From the NCBI GenBank assembly GCA_966250375.1, contig CBINHE010000003.1, positions 32,167-96,166 on the forward strand: a stretch of DNA of 64,000 nucleotides, read 5' to 3'. This stretch comes from CAMLDH01 sp966250375. Lineage in GTDB: Bacteria > Pseudomonadota > Gammaproteobacteria > Burkholderiales > Burkholderiaceae_D. The notes under the pieces were generated by a model that ran no database searches, had not been told where the DNA came from, and saw only the letters and a list, made by a program, of their open reading frames with translations. Shown here piece by piece: positions 35,201 through 43,693 of the stretch. Within the stretch, counting starts at the first letter, position 1, and every line of letters starts with the position of its first letter. A program made the translations under genes and the position numbers.

Positions 35201-36947
35201 TCAAATCCAGATCAAGATGGCGCAGGGCGCCAAGCCGGGCGAAGGCGGCCAACTGCCCGGCGGCAAAGTATCGGAATACATCGCGAAGCTGCGCTTCTCG
35301 GTGCCGGGCGTCGGCTTGATTTCGCCACCGCCGCATCACGATATCTATTCGATTGAAGATCTTGCGCAACTGATCCACGATTTGAAGAATGCCAATCCGA
35401 AAGCATCGATCTCGGTCAAACTGGTATCCGAAGTCGGTGTCGGCACGATCGCTGCCGGGGTCGCCAAAGCAAAGTCCGACCACGTCGTGATCGCGGGGCA
35501 CGACGGTGGCACTGGCGCATCGCCGCTGTCGTCGATCAAGCATACCGGCACCCCGTGGGAATTGGGCTTGGCCGAGACGCAGCAGACGCTGGTGCTGAAT
35601 CGTTTGCGCAGCCGTATCCGGGTGCAGGCCGATGGCCAGATGAAAACCGGCCGCGACGTCGTGATTGCCGCGTTGCTGGGTGCCGATGAAGTCGGTTTTG
35701 CGACCGCACCGCTGGTGGTCGAAGGCTGCATCATGATGCGCAAATGCCATCTGAATACCTGCCCGGTCGGCGTCGCCACGCAAGACCCGGTCTTGCGTGC
35801 CAAGTTTTCCGGCAAACCGGAACACGTAGTCAACTATTTCTTCTTCATCGCCGAAGAAGTGCGGCAAATCATGGCGCAACTGGGCATCCGCACTTTCAAC
35901 GAATTGATTGGCCGCGCCGATCTGCTCGACAAATCGAAAGCCGTGACGCACTGGAAAGCCAAGGGCCTGGATTTCAGCAAGATATTCCATCAACCGGACG
36001 CGCCAGCATCCGAGCCGCGTCATCAAATGGAATTGCAAGACCACGGTCTGGAAAAAGCGCTCGATCACAAGCTGATCGCACAAGCGAAAGCCGCGCTTGA
36101 GAAGGGTGAAAAAGTGTCGTTCATCTCGCCGATCAAGAACCTCAACCGCACCGTCGGCACCATGCTGTCCGGCGAAGTGGCGAAAAAATACGGTCACGAA
36201 GGTTTGCCGGACGATACGATCCACATCCAGCTGCAAGGCACCGCAGGCCAGTCGGCCGGCGCTTTCCTTGCGCATGGCATCACACTGGATCTGGTGGGTG
36301 AAGGCAACGACTACGTCGGCAAAGGCCTGTCAGGCGGACGCATCATCGTGCGTCCGAACATCGAGTTCCGCGGCCGGGCGGTGGACAATATCATCATTGG
36401 CAATACCGTTCTGTACGGTGCGATTGCGGGCGAGGCATTCTTCAACGGTGTCGCGGGCGAACGTTTCGCAGTGCGTAACTCGGGAGCCGTGGCCGTCGTC
36501 GAAGGCGTCGGCGATCATGGCTGCGAATACATGACCGGCGGTACCGTAGTGGTGCTGGGCGCAACCGGCCGCAATTTCGCCGCCGGCATGTCGGGCGGTA
36601 TTGCTTATGTCTATGACCCGGACGGCAGTTTTGCGAAAAAATGCAATACCGCGATGGTCGATCTGAACCCGGTGTTGTCATCGGCCGAGCAAGAAGCGAA
36701 CGTGGCGCGCGCGATCTGGCATACCGTCAAACGCGGCGGTGAGCCCCAGACCCACGAAGTAATCCTGAAAGGCTTGATCGAACGCCACTTCAAATACACC
36801 GGCAGTACGCGTGCCCGCAACTTGCTCGACGACTGGGCCAATGCGCGCACCAAGTTCGTCAAGGTATTCCCGACCGAGTACAAGCGGGCGCTGGCAGAGT
36901 TGAATGCCGGGGCGGACGAGAAAAACCTGGAACAAATCGCAGCGTAA
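32262..36947 (+). CDS. gltB: Glutamate synthase large (alpha) subunit
   Basis: Makes glutamate from glutamine and 2-oxoglutarate with GltD. 1561 aa. The start is ATG 32262 (CGGAGAAT upstream), which puts Cys16 (NEHDACGVGF) as the nucleophile freed by propeptide cleavage. Regions in order: class II amidotransferase (to about 420), central domain, FMN-binding synthase domain (about 840-1220) with the GGKSNTGEGGEDENRY and HDGGTGASPL motifs, an iron-sulfur Cys cluster in CHLNTCPVGVATQDP, and the C-terminal GXGXG domain. An upstream in-frame TTG at 32199 is rejected. Confidence 0.97.
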   Translation: MHAQGLYDPSNEHDACGVGFIAHIKGKKSHSIVEQGLLILKNLDHRGAVGADKLMGDGAGILLQIPDQYFREEMAKQGVTLPPPGEYGVGMVFLPKENASRIACEQEIERAVLAENQVVLGWRDVPVDIEMPMSPTVRDKEPVIRQIFIGRGQDVIVTDALERKLYVIRKSSGHAIQALNLLHGKEFFVPSMSARTIVYKGLLLADQVGVYYKDLQDARCVSALALVHQRFSTNTFPEWPLAHPYRLIAHNGEINTVKGNFNWMRAREGVMKSAVLGDNLQKLFPLIYEGQSDTACFDNALELLLMSGYPIAQAMMMMIPEAWENHALMDDNRRAFYEYHAAMMEPWDGPAAMAFTDGRHIGGTLDRNGLRPARYIVTDDDLVVMASESGVLPIPESKIIQKWRLQPGKMFLIDLDAGRIIDDKELKDTYANAKPYKQWIDSVRIRLADLKAEPAEAKSDVALLDRQQAFGYTQEDIKFLMSPMAITAEEAIGSMGNDSPLAVMSNKNKTLYNYFKQLFAQVTNPPIDPIREAMVMSLVSFIGPKPNLLDTNNINPPMRLEVSQPVLDYAAIAKLRNISAHTGGKFKSHELNICYPVAWGKEGIEARLASLCAKAVDAVKSGHNILIISDRKADASQVAIPALLATSAIHQHLVAKGLRTSAGLVVETGSARETHHFALLAGYGAEAIHPYLAMDTLTAMAQGLSGDLSPEKAIYNFQKAIGKGLLKVMSKMGISTYMSYCGAQIFEAIGLNRALTDKYFKGTASNVEGIGVFEVAEEALRLHKLAFGNDPVLAHALDAGGEYAFRVRGEEHMWTPDAIAKLQHSTRSNNFNTYKEYAQIINDQSKRHMTLRGLFEFKLDPSKAIAINEVEPAKEIVKRFATGAMSLGSISTEAHATLAIAMNRIGGKSNTGEGGEDENRYRQELKGIPIKKGETLASVIGADRVAVDIPLLAGDSLRSKIKQVASGRFGVTAEYLTSADQIQIKMAQGAKPGEGGQLPGGKVSEYIAKLRFSVPGVGLISPPPHHDIYSIEDLAQLIHDLKNANPKASISVKLVSEVGVGTIAAGVAKAKSDHVVIAGHDGGTGASPLSSIKHTGTPWELGLAETQQTLVLNRLRSRIRVQADGQMKTGRDVVIAALLGADEVGFATAPLVVEGCIMMRKCHLNTCPVGVATQDPVLRAKFSGKPEHVVNYFFFIAEEVRQIMAQLGIRTFNELIGRADLLDKSKAVTHWKAKGLDFSKIFHQPDAPASEPRHQMELQDHGLEKALDHKLIAQAKAALEKGEKVSFISPIKNLNRTVGTMLSGEVAKKYGHEGLPDDTIHIQLQGTAGQSAGAFLAHGITLDLVGEGNDYVGKGLSGGRIIVRPNIEFRGRAVDNIIIGNTVLYGAIAGEAFFNGVAGERFAVRNSGAVAVVEGVGDHGCEYMTGGTVVVLGATGRNFAAGMSGGIAYVYDPDGSFAKKCNTAMVDLNPVLSSAEQEANVARAIWHTVKRGGEPQTHEVILKGLIERHFKYTGSTRARNLLDDWANARTKFVKVFPTEYKRALAELNAGADEKNLEQIAA

Positions 36948-37022
36948 TCAAATTTGGTAACCGCTTGGTTCCTCCCTCTTTAAGGGGGAGGAGCTAAAGC
37001 GATAAAAATACGAAGGAACGTC

Positions 37023-38486
37023 ATGGGTAAAGTAACCGGCTTTATGGAATTCCAGCGCCTGAAAGAGGCGAGCGAAGCCCCGCAATTGCGCAAGAAGAAC
37101 TACAAGGAATTTATGATGCATCTGAACGATCAGGATGCAAAGATCCAAGGTGCGCGCTGCATGGATTGCGGCATCCCTTTTTGCAACAGCGGCTGCCCGG
37201 TCAACAACATCATCCCGGACTGGAATGATCTGGTCTATCACGGTCATTATCAAGAGGCGTTGGACACGCTGCATTCAACCAACAACTTCCCGGAATTTAC
37301 CGGGCGTATTTGCCCGGCACCCTGCGAAACAGCCTGTACGCTCGGCATCAATGAAGAGCCGGTCGGCATTAAATCGATCGAGCATTTTATTATCGACAAA
37401 GGCTGGGAAAGCGGGTGGGTCGTGCCACAACCATCGGCAGTCAAAACCGGCAAGAAAATCGCGGTGGTCGGTTCCGGCCCTGCCGGCTTGGCCGCTGCAC
37501 AGCAACTTGCACGGGTTGGGCACGACGTGACCGTGTTCGAGAAAAACGATCGGATCGGCGGCTTGCTGCGCTATGGCATTCCCGATTTCAAAATGGAAAA
37601 GTCACATATCGATCGTCGTATCGAACAGATGAAAGCGGAAGGCGTGACCTTTCGCACTAGCGTGCTGGTCGGCAAGGCGTTTCCTTCCAATGTCCTCAAC
37701 TGGGCCAAGGAAACCATCTCGCCCGAGCAACTCAACAAGGAATTCGATGCAGTCATCATCGCCGGCGGCGCCGAGCTGCCGCGCGATTTACCGGTACCGG
37801 GTCGTGAATTGAAGGGCGTGCATTTTGCGATGGATTTCCTGCCGCTGCAAAACAAGGTGAATGCCGGCGACAAGGTCAAGGATCAGATCATGGCGACCGG
37901 AAAACATGTTGTCGTCATCGGCGGCGGCGATACCGGTTCCGATTGCGTTGGCACTTCCAACCGGCACGGTGCCACCTCAGTCGTGCAATTCGAATTGATG
38001 CCGCGCCCGCCCGAACAGGAAAACAAGCCGCTGGTATGGCCGTACTGGCCGACCAAGTTGCGCACGTCCTCGTCGCACGAAGAAGGCTGCGAGCGCGATT
38101 GGGCGGTGGCGACCAAGCGCCTCGAAGGCAAAGATGGCAAGGTCGAGAAGCTGATTGCGGCACGCGTCGAATGGAAAGACGGCAAGATGGTCGAAGTGCC
38201 GAATTCTGAATTCGAAATGAAAGCCGACTTGGTATTACTGGCGATGGGTTTCGTGTCGCCGGTGCAGCAAGTGCTGGATGCATTTGGGGTCGACAAGGAT
38301 GCGCGCGGCAATGCGAAAGCAACGACAGATGGCGAGAGTTGCTACCAAACCTCGGTAGCGAACGTGTTCGCGGCAGGCGACATGCGCCGCGGCCAGTCGC
38401 TGGTGGTATGGGCGATTCGGGAAGGGCGCCAATGCGCGCGCGCAGTGGATGAATTCTTGATGGGTTGCTCCGTACTGCCGCGCTAG
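37023..38486 (+). CDS. gltD: Glutamate synthase small (beta) subunit
   Basis: NADPH-oxidising flavoprotein that feeds electrons to GltB. 487 aa. The N-terminal Cys clusters CMDCGIPFCNSGCPVNN and CPAPCETACTLGI bind [4Fe-4S] centres. The FAD Rossmann motif is VVGSGPAGLAAAQQL, the NADPH motif is VVIGGGDTGSDCVGTS, and AAGDMRRGQSLVVWAIREGR is near the end. It lies 75 bases after gltB. The gap contains a small CTCCC/GGGAG palindrome, so both genes probably share a transcript. Confidence 0.97.
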   Translation: MGKVTGFMEFQRLKEASEAPQLRKKNYKEFMMHLNDQDAKIQGARCMDCGIPFCNSGCPVNNIIPDWNDLVYHGHYQEALDTLHSTNNFPEFTGRICPAPCETACTLGINEEPVGIKSIEHFIIDKGWESGWVVPQPSAVKTGKKIAVVGSGPAGLAAAQQLARVGHDVTVFEKNDRIGGLLRYGIPDFKMEKSHIDRRIEQMKAEGVTFRTSVLVGKAFPSNVLNWAKETISPEQLNKEFDAVIIAGGAELPRDLPVPGRELKGVHFAMDFLPLQNKVNAGDKVKDQIMATGKHVVVIGGGDTGSDCVGTSNRHGATSVVQFELMPRPPEQENKPLVWPYWPTKLRTSSSHEEGCERDWAVATKRLEGKDGKVEKLIAARVEWKDGKMVEVPNSEFEMKADLVLLAMGFVSPVQQVLDAFGVDKDARGNAKATTDGESCYQTSVANVFAAGDMRRGQSLVVWAIREGRQCARAVDEFLMGCSVLPR

Positions 38487-38515
38487 TCAACGGCCGGTTA
38501 TCGCCTATCCTCTCA

Positions 38516-38550
38516 AAGCCGGTCGGGATCTGTTTCGACCGGCTTGTTTT
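38516..38550 (+). terminator. Intrinsic terminator after gltD
   Basis: AAGCCGGTCG (38516-38525) pairs with CGACCGGCTT (38536-38545), followed by GTTTT, 29 bases after the gltD stop. Confidence 0.85.
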
Positions 38551-38678
38551 CAATTCGTCATCAAGTTTGTCAACGTGTTGTTTTTTTACGCCGTTGCCGG
38601 TTTATTGGGTAGTCCCAAAAACCTGATTGCTTTTCTGCACTACAATCTTACCTTTCAATAAAATAAATAATATTTGTC

Positions 38679-39482
38679 GTGCCCAATCTCGTTGAAATCC
38701 GTGATCTGCATTTTAAGTACGGGGAGTTTCCGATTTTATCGGGGCTTCGCATGGACTTCCCGCGTGGCAAGGTGGTCGCTGTCATGGGCGGTTCCGGCTC
38801 GGGCAAGACCACAATACTGCGCTTGATCGGCGGCCAGATCAGGCCGCAAACCGGCAGCGTCAGCGTTGACGGACAAACAGTGCATGCGCTCGAGACCAAG
38901 GCACTCTACGCGTTGCGGCGCAAAATGGGAATGTTATTCCAGCACGGCGCGTTATTTACCGATTTGACCGTGTTTGAAAATGTTGCGTTTCCGCTGCGTG
39001 AACACACCGATTTGCCGGAAGAATTGATTCACGATCTGGTGCTCATGAAGCTGCATGCGGTTGGTTTGCGCAATGCGGCCGAATTGAAGCCGGCCGAAGT
39101 GTCCGGCGGCATGGCGCGCCGCGTCGCATTGGCACGCGCCATTGCGCTCGACCCGGAACTCATCATGTATGATGAGCCGTTCGCCGGACTGGATCCGATT
39201 TCAAAAGGCGTGACGGCAAATCTGATCCGTATATTGAATAATGCACTCGGTTCGACCTCAATCCTGGTGTCGCATGATGTAGCGGAGTCGCTCATGATCG
39301 CCGACTATGTTTATTTTCTGTCGCAAGGGAAAATTGTTGCAGAAGGAACGCCAGCCGAGATACAGGAATCGAACGATCCTTTCGTGAAGCAATTCGTGCA
39401 TGCCGAAGCCGATGGCCCGGTGCCTTTCCATTATCCTGGCAAATCCTTGGCCGAAGATCTAGGTTTGGAGAATCGGCCATGA
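38679..39482 (+). CDS. mlaF: Phospholipid transport ABC ATP-binding protein MlaF
   Basis: Cytoplasmic ATPase of the Mla system that moves phospholipids between outer and inner membrane. 267 aa starting with GTG at 38679. Walker A GGSGSGKTT, signature VSGGMARRVALARAI, Walker B ELIMYDEPFAGLDP, switch His in LVSHDVAESL. It heads the run mlaFEDACB, overlapping mlaE by four bases. The family fit is strong; the organisation (mlaA inside the operon) is the betaproteobacterial form. Confidence 0.95.
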   Translation: MPNLVEIRDLHFKYGEFPILSGLRMDFPRGKVVAVMGGSGSGKTTILRLIGGQIRPQTGSVSVDGQTVHALETKALYALRRKMGMLFQHGALFTDLTVFENVAFPLREHTDLPEELIHDLVLMKLHAVGLRNAAELKPAEVSGGMARRVALARAIALDPELIMYDEPFAGLDPISKGVTANLIRILNNALGSTSILVSHDVAESLMIADYVYFLSQGKIVAEGTPAEIQESNDPFVKQFVHAEADGPVPFHYPGKSLAEDLGLENRP

Positions 39483-40261
39483 TGCTGGATTTTTTGGCCG
39501 GGCTTGGACGTCCGATTCGAACGTTTGCCGAAAACGTCGGTTTTGCGACGCGCACCTTGTTTGAATTATTAGGCGCATCGGCCAAATTATGGCGCCGACC
39601 GCGACTGGTAATCGAGCAGATCCACTTCATTGGCAATTATTCCCTCCTCATCATCGCGGTGTCGGGCTTGTTCGTCGGCATGGTGCTTGGACTGCAGGGC
39701 TATTACACCTTGAACAAGTACGGCTCGGAACAGGCGCTGGGTTTGCTTGTCGCCTTGTCTTTGACACGCGAATTGGGCCCGGTGGTCACAGCGCTGCTGT
39801 TCGCCGGTCGCGCCGGAACTTCGTTGACGGCGGAAATCGGGTTGATGAAAGCAGGAGAGCAACTGTCTGCGATGGAAATGATGGCAGTCAATCCAGTTGA
39901 GCGCGTGCTGGCACCGCGTTTCTGGGCGGGGGTGATCGCGATGCCGGCGCTGGCTTCAATTTTCAGTGCGGTAGGTGTGCTGGGCGGTTATCTGATCGGC
40001 GTGCAATTGATTGGTGTCGATGAAGGTGCGTTTTGGTCGCAGATGCAAGCAGGTGTCGATATTTGGCAGGATATCGCCAATGGCGTCATCAAGAGTGTAG
40101 TGTTCGGCATTGCCGTGACCTTTGTTGCGCTATACCAGGGTTATCGAGCGCAGGCGACGCCGGAAGACGTTGCGCGGGCGACCACGCGCACCGTAGTTAT
40201 TTCGTCATTATCGGTGTGGTGGCTGGATTTCATGCTGACCGCGCTAATGTTTAATAAGTAA
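39479..40261 (+). CDS. mlaE: Phospholipid transport permease MlaE
   Basis: MlaE/YrbE-type permease of 260 aa, inner-membrane partner of MlaF and MlaD. Five or more hydrophobic segments are visible. The conserved core is LTRELGPVVTALLFAGRAGTSLTAEIGLMKAGEQLSAMEMMAVNP (the interfacial coupling region), and the C-terminus has TPEDVARATTRTVVISS. Starts inside mlaF. Confidence 0.95.
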   Translation: MMLDFLAGLGRPIRTFAENVGFATRTLFELLGASAKLWRRPRLVIEQIHFIGNYSLLIIAVSGLFVGMVLGLQGYYTLNKYGSEQALGLLVALSLTRELGPVVTALLFAGRAGTSLTAEIGLMKAGEQLSAMEMMAVNPVERVLAPRFWAGVIAMPALASIFSAVGVLGGYLIGVQLIGVDEGAFWSQMQAGVDIWQDIANGVIKSVVFGIAVTFVALYQGYRAQATPEDVARATTRTVVISSLSVWWLDFMLTALMFNK

Positions 40262-40275
40262 TAGGTATAAAAGCT

Positions 40276-40749
40276 ATGCAACGGAAATCATTGGATATCT
40301 GGGTTGGTCTGTTTGTGCTGTTGGGAGCAGCAGCGTTGATGTTCTTGGCGTTGAAGGCAGGCAACTTGGGCTCTCTGTCGTTTGGGCAGACTTACCCGGT
40401 GTTTGCCAAATTCGACAACATCGGAGGGCTGAAGCCACAAGCGCCCATCAAGAGTGCCGGCGTGGTGGTAGGCCGGGTCGGTGAAATCAAATTTGATGAC
40501 AAAAGTTATCAGGCGCTGGTAACGTTAAACCTTGACGGACGCTACAAGTTTCCAAAAGACAGTTCGGCGAAGATTTTGACGTCAGGCTTGCTGGGCGAGC
40601 AATACATTGGACTGGAAGTGGGAGGCGACATGAATAATTTGGCGAGCGGCGATAGAATAAAAATGACGCAATCGGCGATTGTGCTCGAAAACCTGATTAG
40701 CCAATTCTTGTTCAGTAAAGCGGCCGAAGGAAAAGGAAACGATAAATGA
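40276..40749 (+). CDS. mlaD: MCE-domain lipid transport protein MlaD
   Basis: Inner-membrane anchored periplasmic MCE protein that forms the hexameric lipid channel over MlaE. 157 aa: one N-terminal membrane helix (about 8-27), then the MCE domain (about 36-118) with FDNIGGLKPQAPIKSAGVVVGRV and GEQYIGLEVGG. It lies 14 bases after mlaE and overlaps mlaA by four bases. Length is normal for single-MCE forms. Confidence 0.95.
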   Translation: MQRKSLDIWVGLFVLLGAAALMFLALKAGNLGSLSFGQTYPVFAKFDNIGGLKPQAPIKSAGVVVGRVGEIKFDDKSYQALVTLNLDGRYKFPKDSSAKILTSGLLGEQYIGLEVGGDMNNLASGDRIKMTQSAIVLENLISQFLFSKAAEGKGNDK

Positions 40750-41462
40750 GTTGCGTGGCTCGGCGTGTTGGCATGGCGATCATGGCGTTTGTGCTTGTCG
40801 GCTGCTCGACCACCGGCAATCCGCGCGACCCGCTGGAAGGATTTAATCGCGCCATGTTCAGCTTCAACGATGCGCTCGACCAGGCGGCATTGAAGCCGGC
40901 GGCGATCGCATATCAATCTACTTTGCCGTCCTTTGTGCAGATCGGCATCGGCAACTTCTTTGGCAACATCGGCGACCTCTGGAGTTCGGTGAATAACCTT
41001 TTACAAGGCAAGCTGGCCGATGGTCTATCCGATTTCATGCGGGTCGCGGTGAATAGCTCATTTGGCTTGGGCGGGGTTCTCGATATTGCTTCTGAAGCAG
41101 GCATGCCCAAGCATAAGGAAGACTTCGGTCAAACCTTGGGGAAGTGGGGCTTCGCCCCCGGTCCCTATATCGTGCTGCCCTTGTTCGGATCATCCACCAT
41201 GCGCGATACCTTGGCTCTGCCAGTGGATGGTTGGGGTGACCTGTGGTACTACAAGTACCCAGTCCGTTGGCGCAATGTCGGCCTAGTAGTACGTCTGGTG
41301 GATCAGCGCGCAGCAGTTCTGGGTGCATCCAATCTGATTGAGGGGGCGGCGTTGGATCGCTACGAGTTTGTGCGCGATGCTTATTTGCAACGCCGCGAGA
41401 GTAAAATCTATGACGATGGAGAAATGCCGAAAAAACCCACGCTTGATAATTCTGATTACTGA
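40746..41462 (+). CDS. mlaA: Outer-membrane lipid asymmetry lipoprotein MlaA (VacJ)
   Basis: Lipoprotein that extracts mislocalised phospholipids from the outer-membrane outer leaflet. 238 aa with signal peptide lipobox LVGC near residue 20. MlaA signatures are NPRDPLEGFNRAMFSFNDALD, a helical donut core with GNFFGNIGDLWSSVNNLLQGK, and the DFGQTLGKWGFAPGPYIVLPLFGSS motif. Located between mlaD and mlaC. Confidence 0.95.
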   Translation: MSCVARRVGMAIMAFVLVGCSTTGNPRDPLEGFNRAMFSFNDALDQAALKPAAIAYQSTLPSFVQIGIGNFFGNIGDLWSSVNNLLQGKLADGLSDFMRVAVNSSFGLGGVLDIASEAGMPKHKEDFGQTLGKWGFAPGPYIVLPLFGSSTMRDTLALPVDGWGDLWYYKYPVRWRNVGLVVRLVDQRAAVLGASNLIEGAALDRYEFVRDAYLQRRESKIYDDGEMPKKPTLDNSDY

Positions 41463-41665
41463 TGCTAACCAAACGGCACTTGTAATCGTGATGGTAATGA
41501 AATCCTGCAGCGCTGTTGCCTTCAAAGGAAGGAACTCGGCACTGAATCGGTTGCCAAAATGGGCGGGATTGATGGGGTGAACTTGGACAAGTGATCAGTC
41601 CTATGAATTTGTAATTAATTATAAGCACAGGGTCGTTGGACCTCGATTAAACACTCCGGGAAAAT

Positions 41666-42316
41666 ATGAAATTATTGAATCTGAATCGATTATTTGCCAT
41701 TGTCATAACCATTGGCGTATTCGCATTTACCTCTCCAGCCTTCGCGCAAGAAGCGCCGGATGTGCTTGTCAAGCGCATTAGCCAAGAGGTACTGGATGCC
41801 GCCAAGACTGACAAAGAAATTCAGGGTGGCAACCAAAAACGCGTACTGGACCTAGTGGAAGCGAAGATTCTCCCGCATGTCGATTTTCAGCGCATGACGG
41901 CACTTGCTGCTGGGCGTTTTTGGCGTGAAGCGACGCCCGAGCAGCAAAAGCAATTGGCGAATGAATTCCGTTCGCTACTGGTGTACACGTACTCGGGCGC
42001 GCTTGCCCAGGTAAAAGACCAGAGAGTTGAATTCAAACCCTTGCGTGCAGACCCATCCGATACAGAGGTCGAGGTCCGATCGCAAGTTGTGCAGCCGCGT
42101 GGCGAACCGATCCAGCTCAATTATCGTCTTGAAAAGTTATCGGACGGCTGGAAGATTTACGACGTTAATGTACTGGGTGCATGGCTGGTCGAAAGCTACA
42201 AAGGCAGTTTCGCTTCGGAAATCAGCCGGGGCGGTATCGATGGCTTGATCAAGGCGCTGGCGACCAAGAACCAGCGTTTGGCTGCAAGCGCTGCTAAAAC
42301 GGCAAAATCGTCCTGA
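41666..42316 (+). CDS. mlaC: Periplasmic phospholipid carrier MlaC
   Basis: Soluble shuttle between outer-membrane MlaA and inner-membrane MlaFEDB. 216 aa with Sec signal peptide ending near AFA-QEA (about residue 27). The NTF2-like fold is recognised by LPHVDFQRMTALAAGRFWREATPEQ, LVYTYSGALAQ and WKIYDVNVLGAWLVESYKGSF. A 203-base gap from mlaA has no obvious promoter but may hold one. Confidence 0.95.
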   Translation: MKLLNLNRLFAIVITIGVFAFTSPAFAQEAPDVLVKRISQEVLDAAKTDKEIQGGNQKRVLDLVEAKILPHVDFQRMTALAAGRFWREATPEQQKQLANEFRSLLVYTYSGALAQVKDQRVEFKPLRADPSDTEVEVRSQVVQPRGEPIQLNYRLEKLSDGWKIYDVNVLGAWLVESYKGSFASEISRGGIDGLIKALATKNQRLAASAAKTAKSS

Positions 42317-42331
42317 TTGAACCTCGTCACT

Positions 42332-42640
42332 ATGTTCAGACCAACGCTCACGCTCACTATCAACAACGCCAAAATCGCGCTGGAGGCTGGCTTACGGGCA
42401 ATCAAGGCGGGTCAGACTGAAATCGATCTGGCACAACTGACGGCAGTGGATTCGGCTGCCGTTGCTACCTTGCTCGCATGGCAACGTGCGGCCCAAGCAC
42501 TAGGCCGCATATTGACATTTACCAATTTGCCCAGCAACCTCCAAAGCTTGGTGCAGCTGTACGGCGTGGGCGACCTATTGCACGCCGCAATTCCCGCGCA
42601 GGCACCCACTGCATCGCGCAACGACTTACCGCACCATTGA
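42332..42640 (+). CDS. mlaB: STAS-domain protein MlaB
   Basis: Small STAS (anti-sigma-antagonist-like) subunit that binds MlaF and stabilises the transporter. 102 aa from ATG 42332; TTG 42317 is an alternative. The ser-containing STAS loop DLAQLTAVDSAAVATLLAW is typical. It lies directly downstream of mlaC as last Mla gene. Confidence 0.88.
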   Translation: MFRPTLTLTINNAKIALEAGLRAIKAGQTEIDLAQLTAVDSAAVATLLAWQRAAQALGRILTFTNLPSNLQSLVQLYGVGDLLHAAIPAQAPTASRNDLPHH

Positions 42641-42700
42641 CCGCAGCTCGTCTATTGTTTCATTGCCAGCCTTTATCCGGTATTGCAGTCGGAAATCCAA

Positions 42701-42706
42701 TATAAT
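42701..42706 (+). promoter_or_regulatory. Possible -10 element upstream of yadG
   Basis: Perfect TATAAT 76 bases before the ABC-transporter gene. No good -35 at 17 bases, so only the -10 is supported. Confidence 0.3.
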
Positions 42707-42781
42707 CAAAATCTTTTGCCACAGGCTTGCATGAATCGTGCAGCAACCTGTGGCTAATTTTGCGTAGAGTCTCAAGCCACC

Positions 42782-43693
42782 ATGGCTGCAATCCAGATCA
42801 CCAATGTCGAAAAATCCTACAAGTCGCTACGGGCGCTTGGTGGCGTGTCGCTATCGATTGAAGAAGGTGAGTTTTTCGGCTTGCTCGGACCCAATGGCGC
42901 CGGTAAAACCACACTGATTTCGATTATTGCCGGCTTGAGTCGCCCCGACTCCGGCAGCGTCGCCATCCATGGCTATGATGTGGCGCGCGATTACCGCGAA
43001 GCGCGCAAGCGTCTGGGCGTCGTGCCGCAAGAATTAGTGTTCGACCCGTTTTTTTCCGTGCGCGAAACGCTGCGCATGCAATCCGGTTATTTCGGTTTGA
43101 AAAACAATGACCAATGGATAGACGAGGTGATGCATCATCTCGATTTGACGAATAAAGCCGATGCCAACATGCGTTCCTTGTCGGGAGGTATGAAGCGCCG
43201 GGTGCTGGTCGCGCAAGCCTTGGTGCACAAACCGCCGGTCATTGTGCTCGATGAGCCGACCGCCGGCGTCGATGTCGAATTGCGCCAGACACTGTGGAAA
43301 TTCGTTTCGCGCCTGAACCGCGAAGGCCATACCGTGGTATTGACTACGCATTATCTGGAAGAAGCGCAAGCGCTATGTAACCGCATCGCGATGCTGAAAG
43401 CCGGTAAAGTCGTCGCGCTCGATTCGACCGCGGCACTGATCAAGCGCATCTCGGGATCGCAACTGATCGTGCGTCTAGCGCAAGGCAAACTGCCCGATGT
43501 GCTCAAACCCTTGGTGCTGCATGTCGATGAACTGGCGGGCGGCAATGAGTTTGCGCTGCGCGTGAGTGATTATGCGGAGATCGAGCCGATTCTCGTAAAG
43601 TTGCGCGAAGCGGGCGCCGTGATCGAAGACATGCAATTACAGCAAGCCGATCTGGAAGACGTGTTCATCCAAATCATGGAAGGCGAAAAATGA
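42782..43693 (+). CDS. yadG: ABC-2 type exporter ATP-binding protein (YadG-like)
   Basis: 303-aa ATPase with Walker A GPNGAGKTT (about residues 38-46), signature LSGGMKRRVLVAQAL, Walker B VIVLDEPTAGVDVELRQ and the switch His in LTTHYLEEA. The C-terminal ~80 residues are an accessory domain seen in ABC-2 exporters. It overlaps the permease start by four bases. The substrate is unknown; the gene pair is standard next to bolA-murA in betaproteobacteria. Confidence 0.9.
   Translation: MAAIQITNVEKSYKSLRALGGVSLSIEEGEFFGLLGPNGAGKTTLISIIAGLSRPDSGSVAIHGYDVARDYREARKRLGVVPQELVFDPFFSVRETLRMQSGYFGLKNNDQWIDEVMHHLDLTNKADANMRSLSGGMKRRVLVAQALVHKPPVIVLDEPTAGVDVELRQTLWKFVSRLNREGHTVVLTTHYLEEAQALCNRIAMLKAGKVVALDSTAALIKRISGSQLIVRLAQGKLPDVLKPLVLHVDELAGGNEFALRVSDYAEIEPILVKLREAGAVIEDMQLQQADLEDVFIQIMEGEK

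Noticed and set aside
35034..36275. Long minus-strand frame inside gltB (413 codons)
   Set aside because: Antisense shadow of a strongly conserved gene; no domain features and no plausible start context.
36969..36989. CTCCC/GGGAG palindrome between gltB and gltD as a terminator
   Set aside because: No T-run follows, and gltBD are expected to be co-transcribed; at most an attenuating hairpin.
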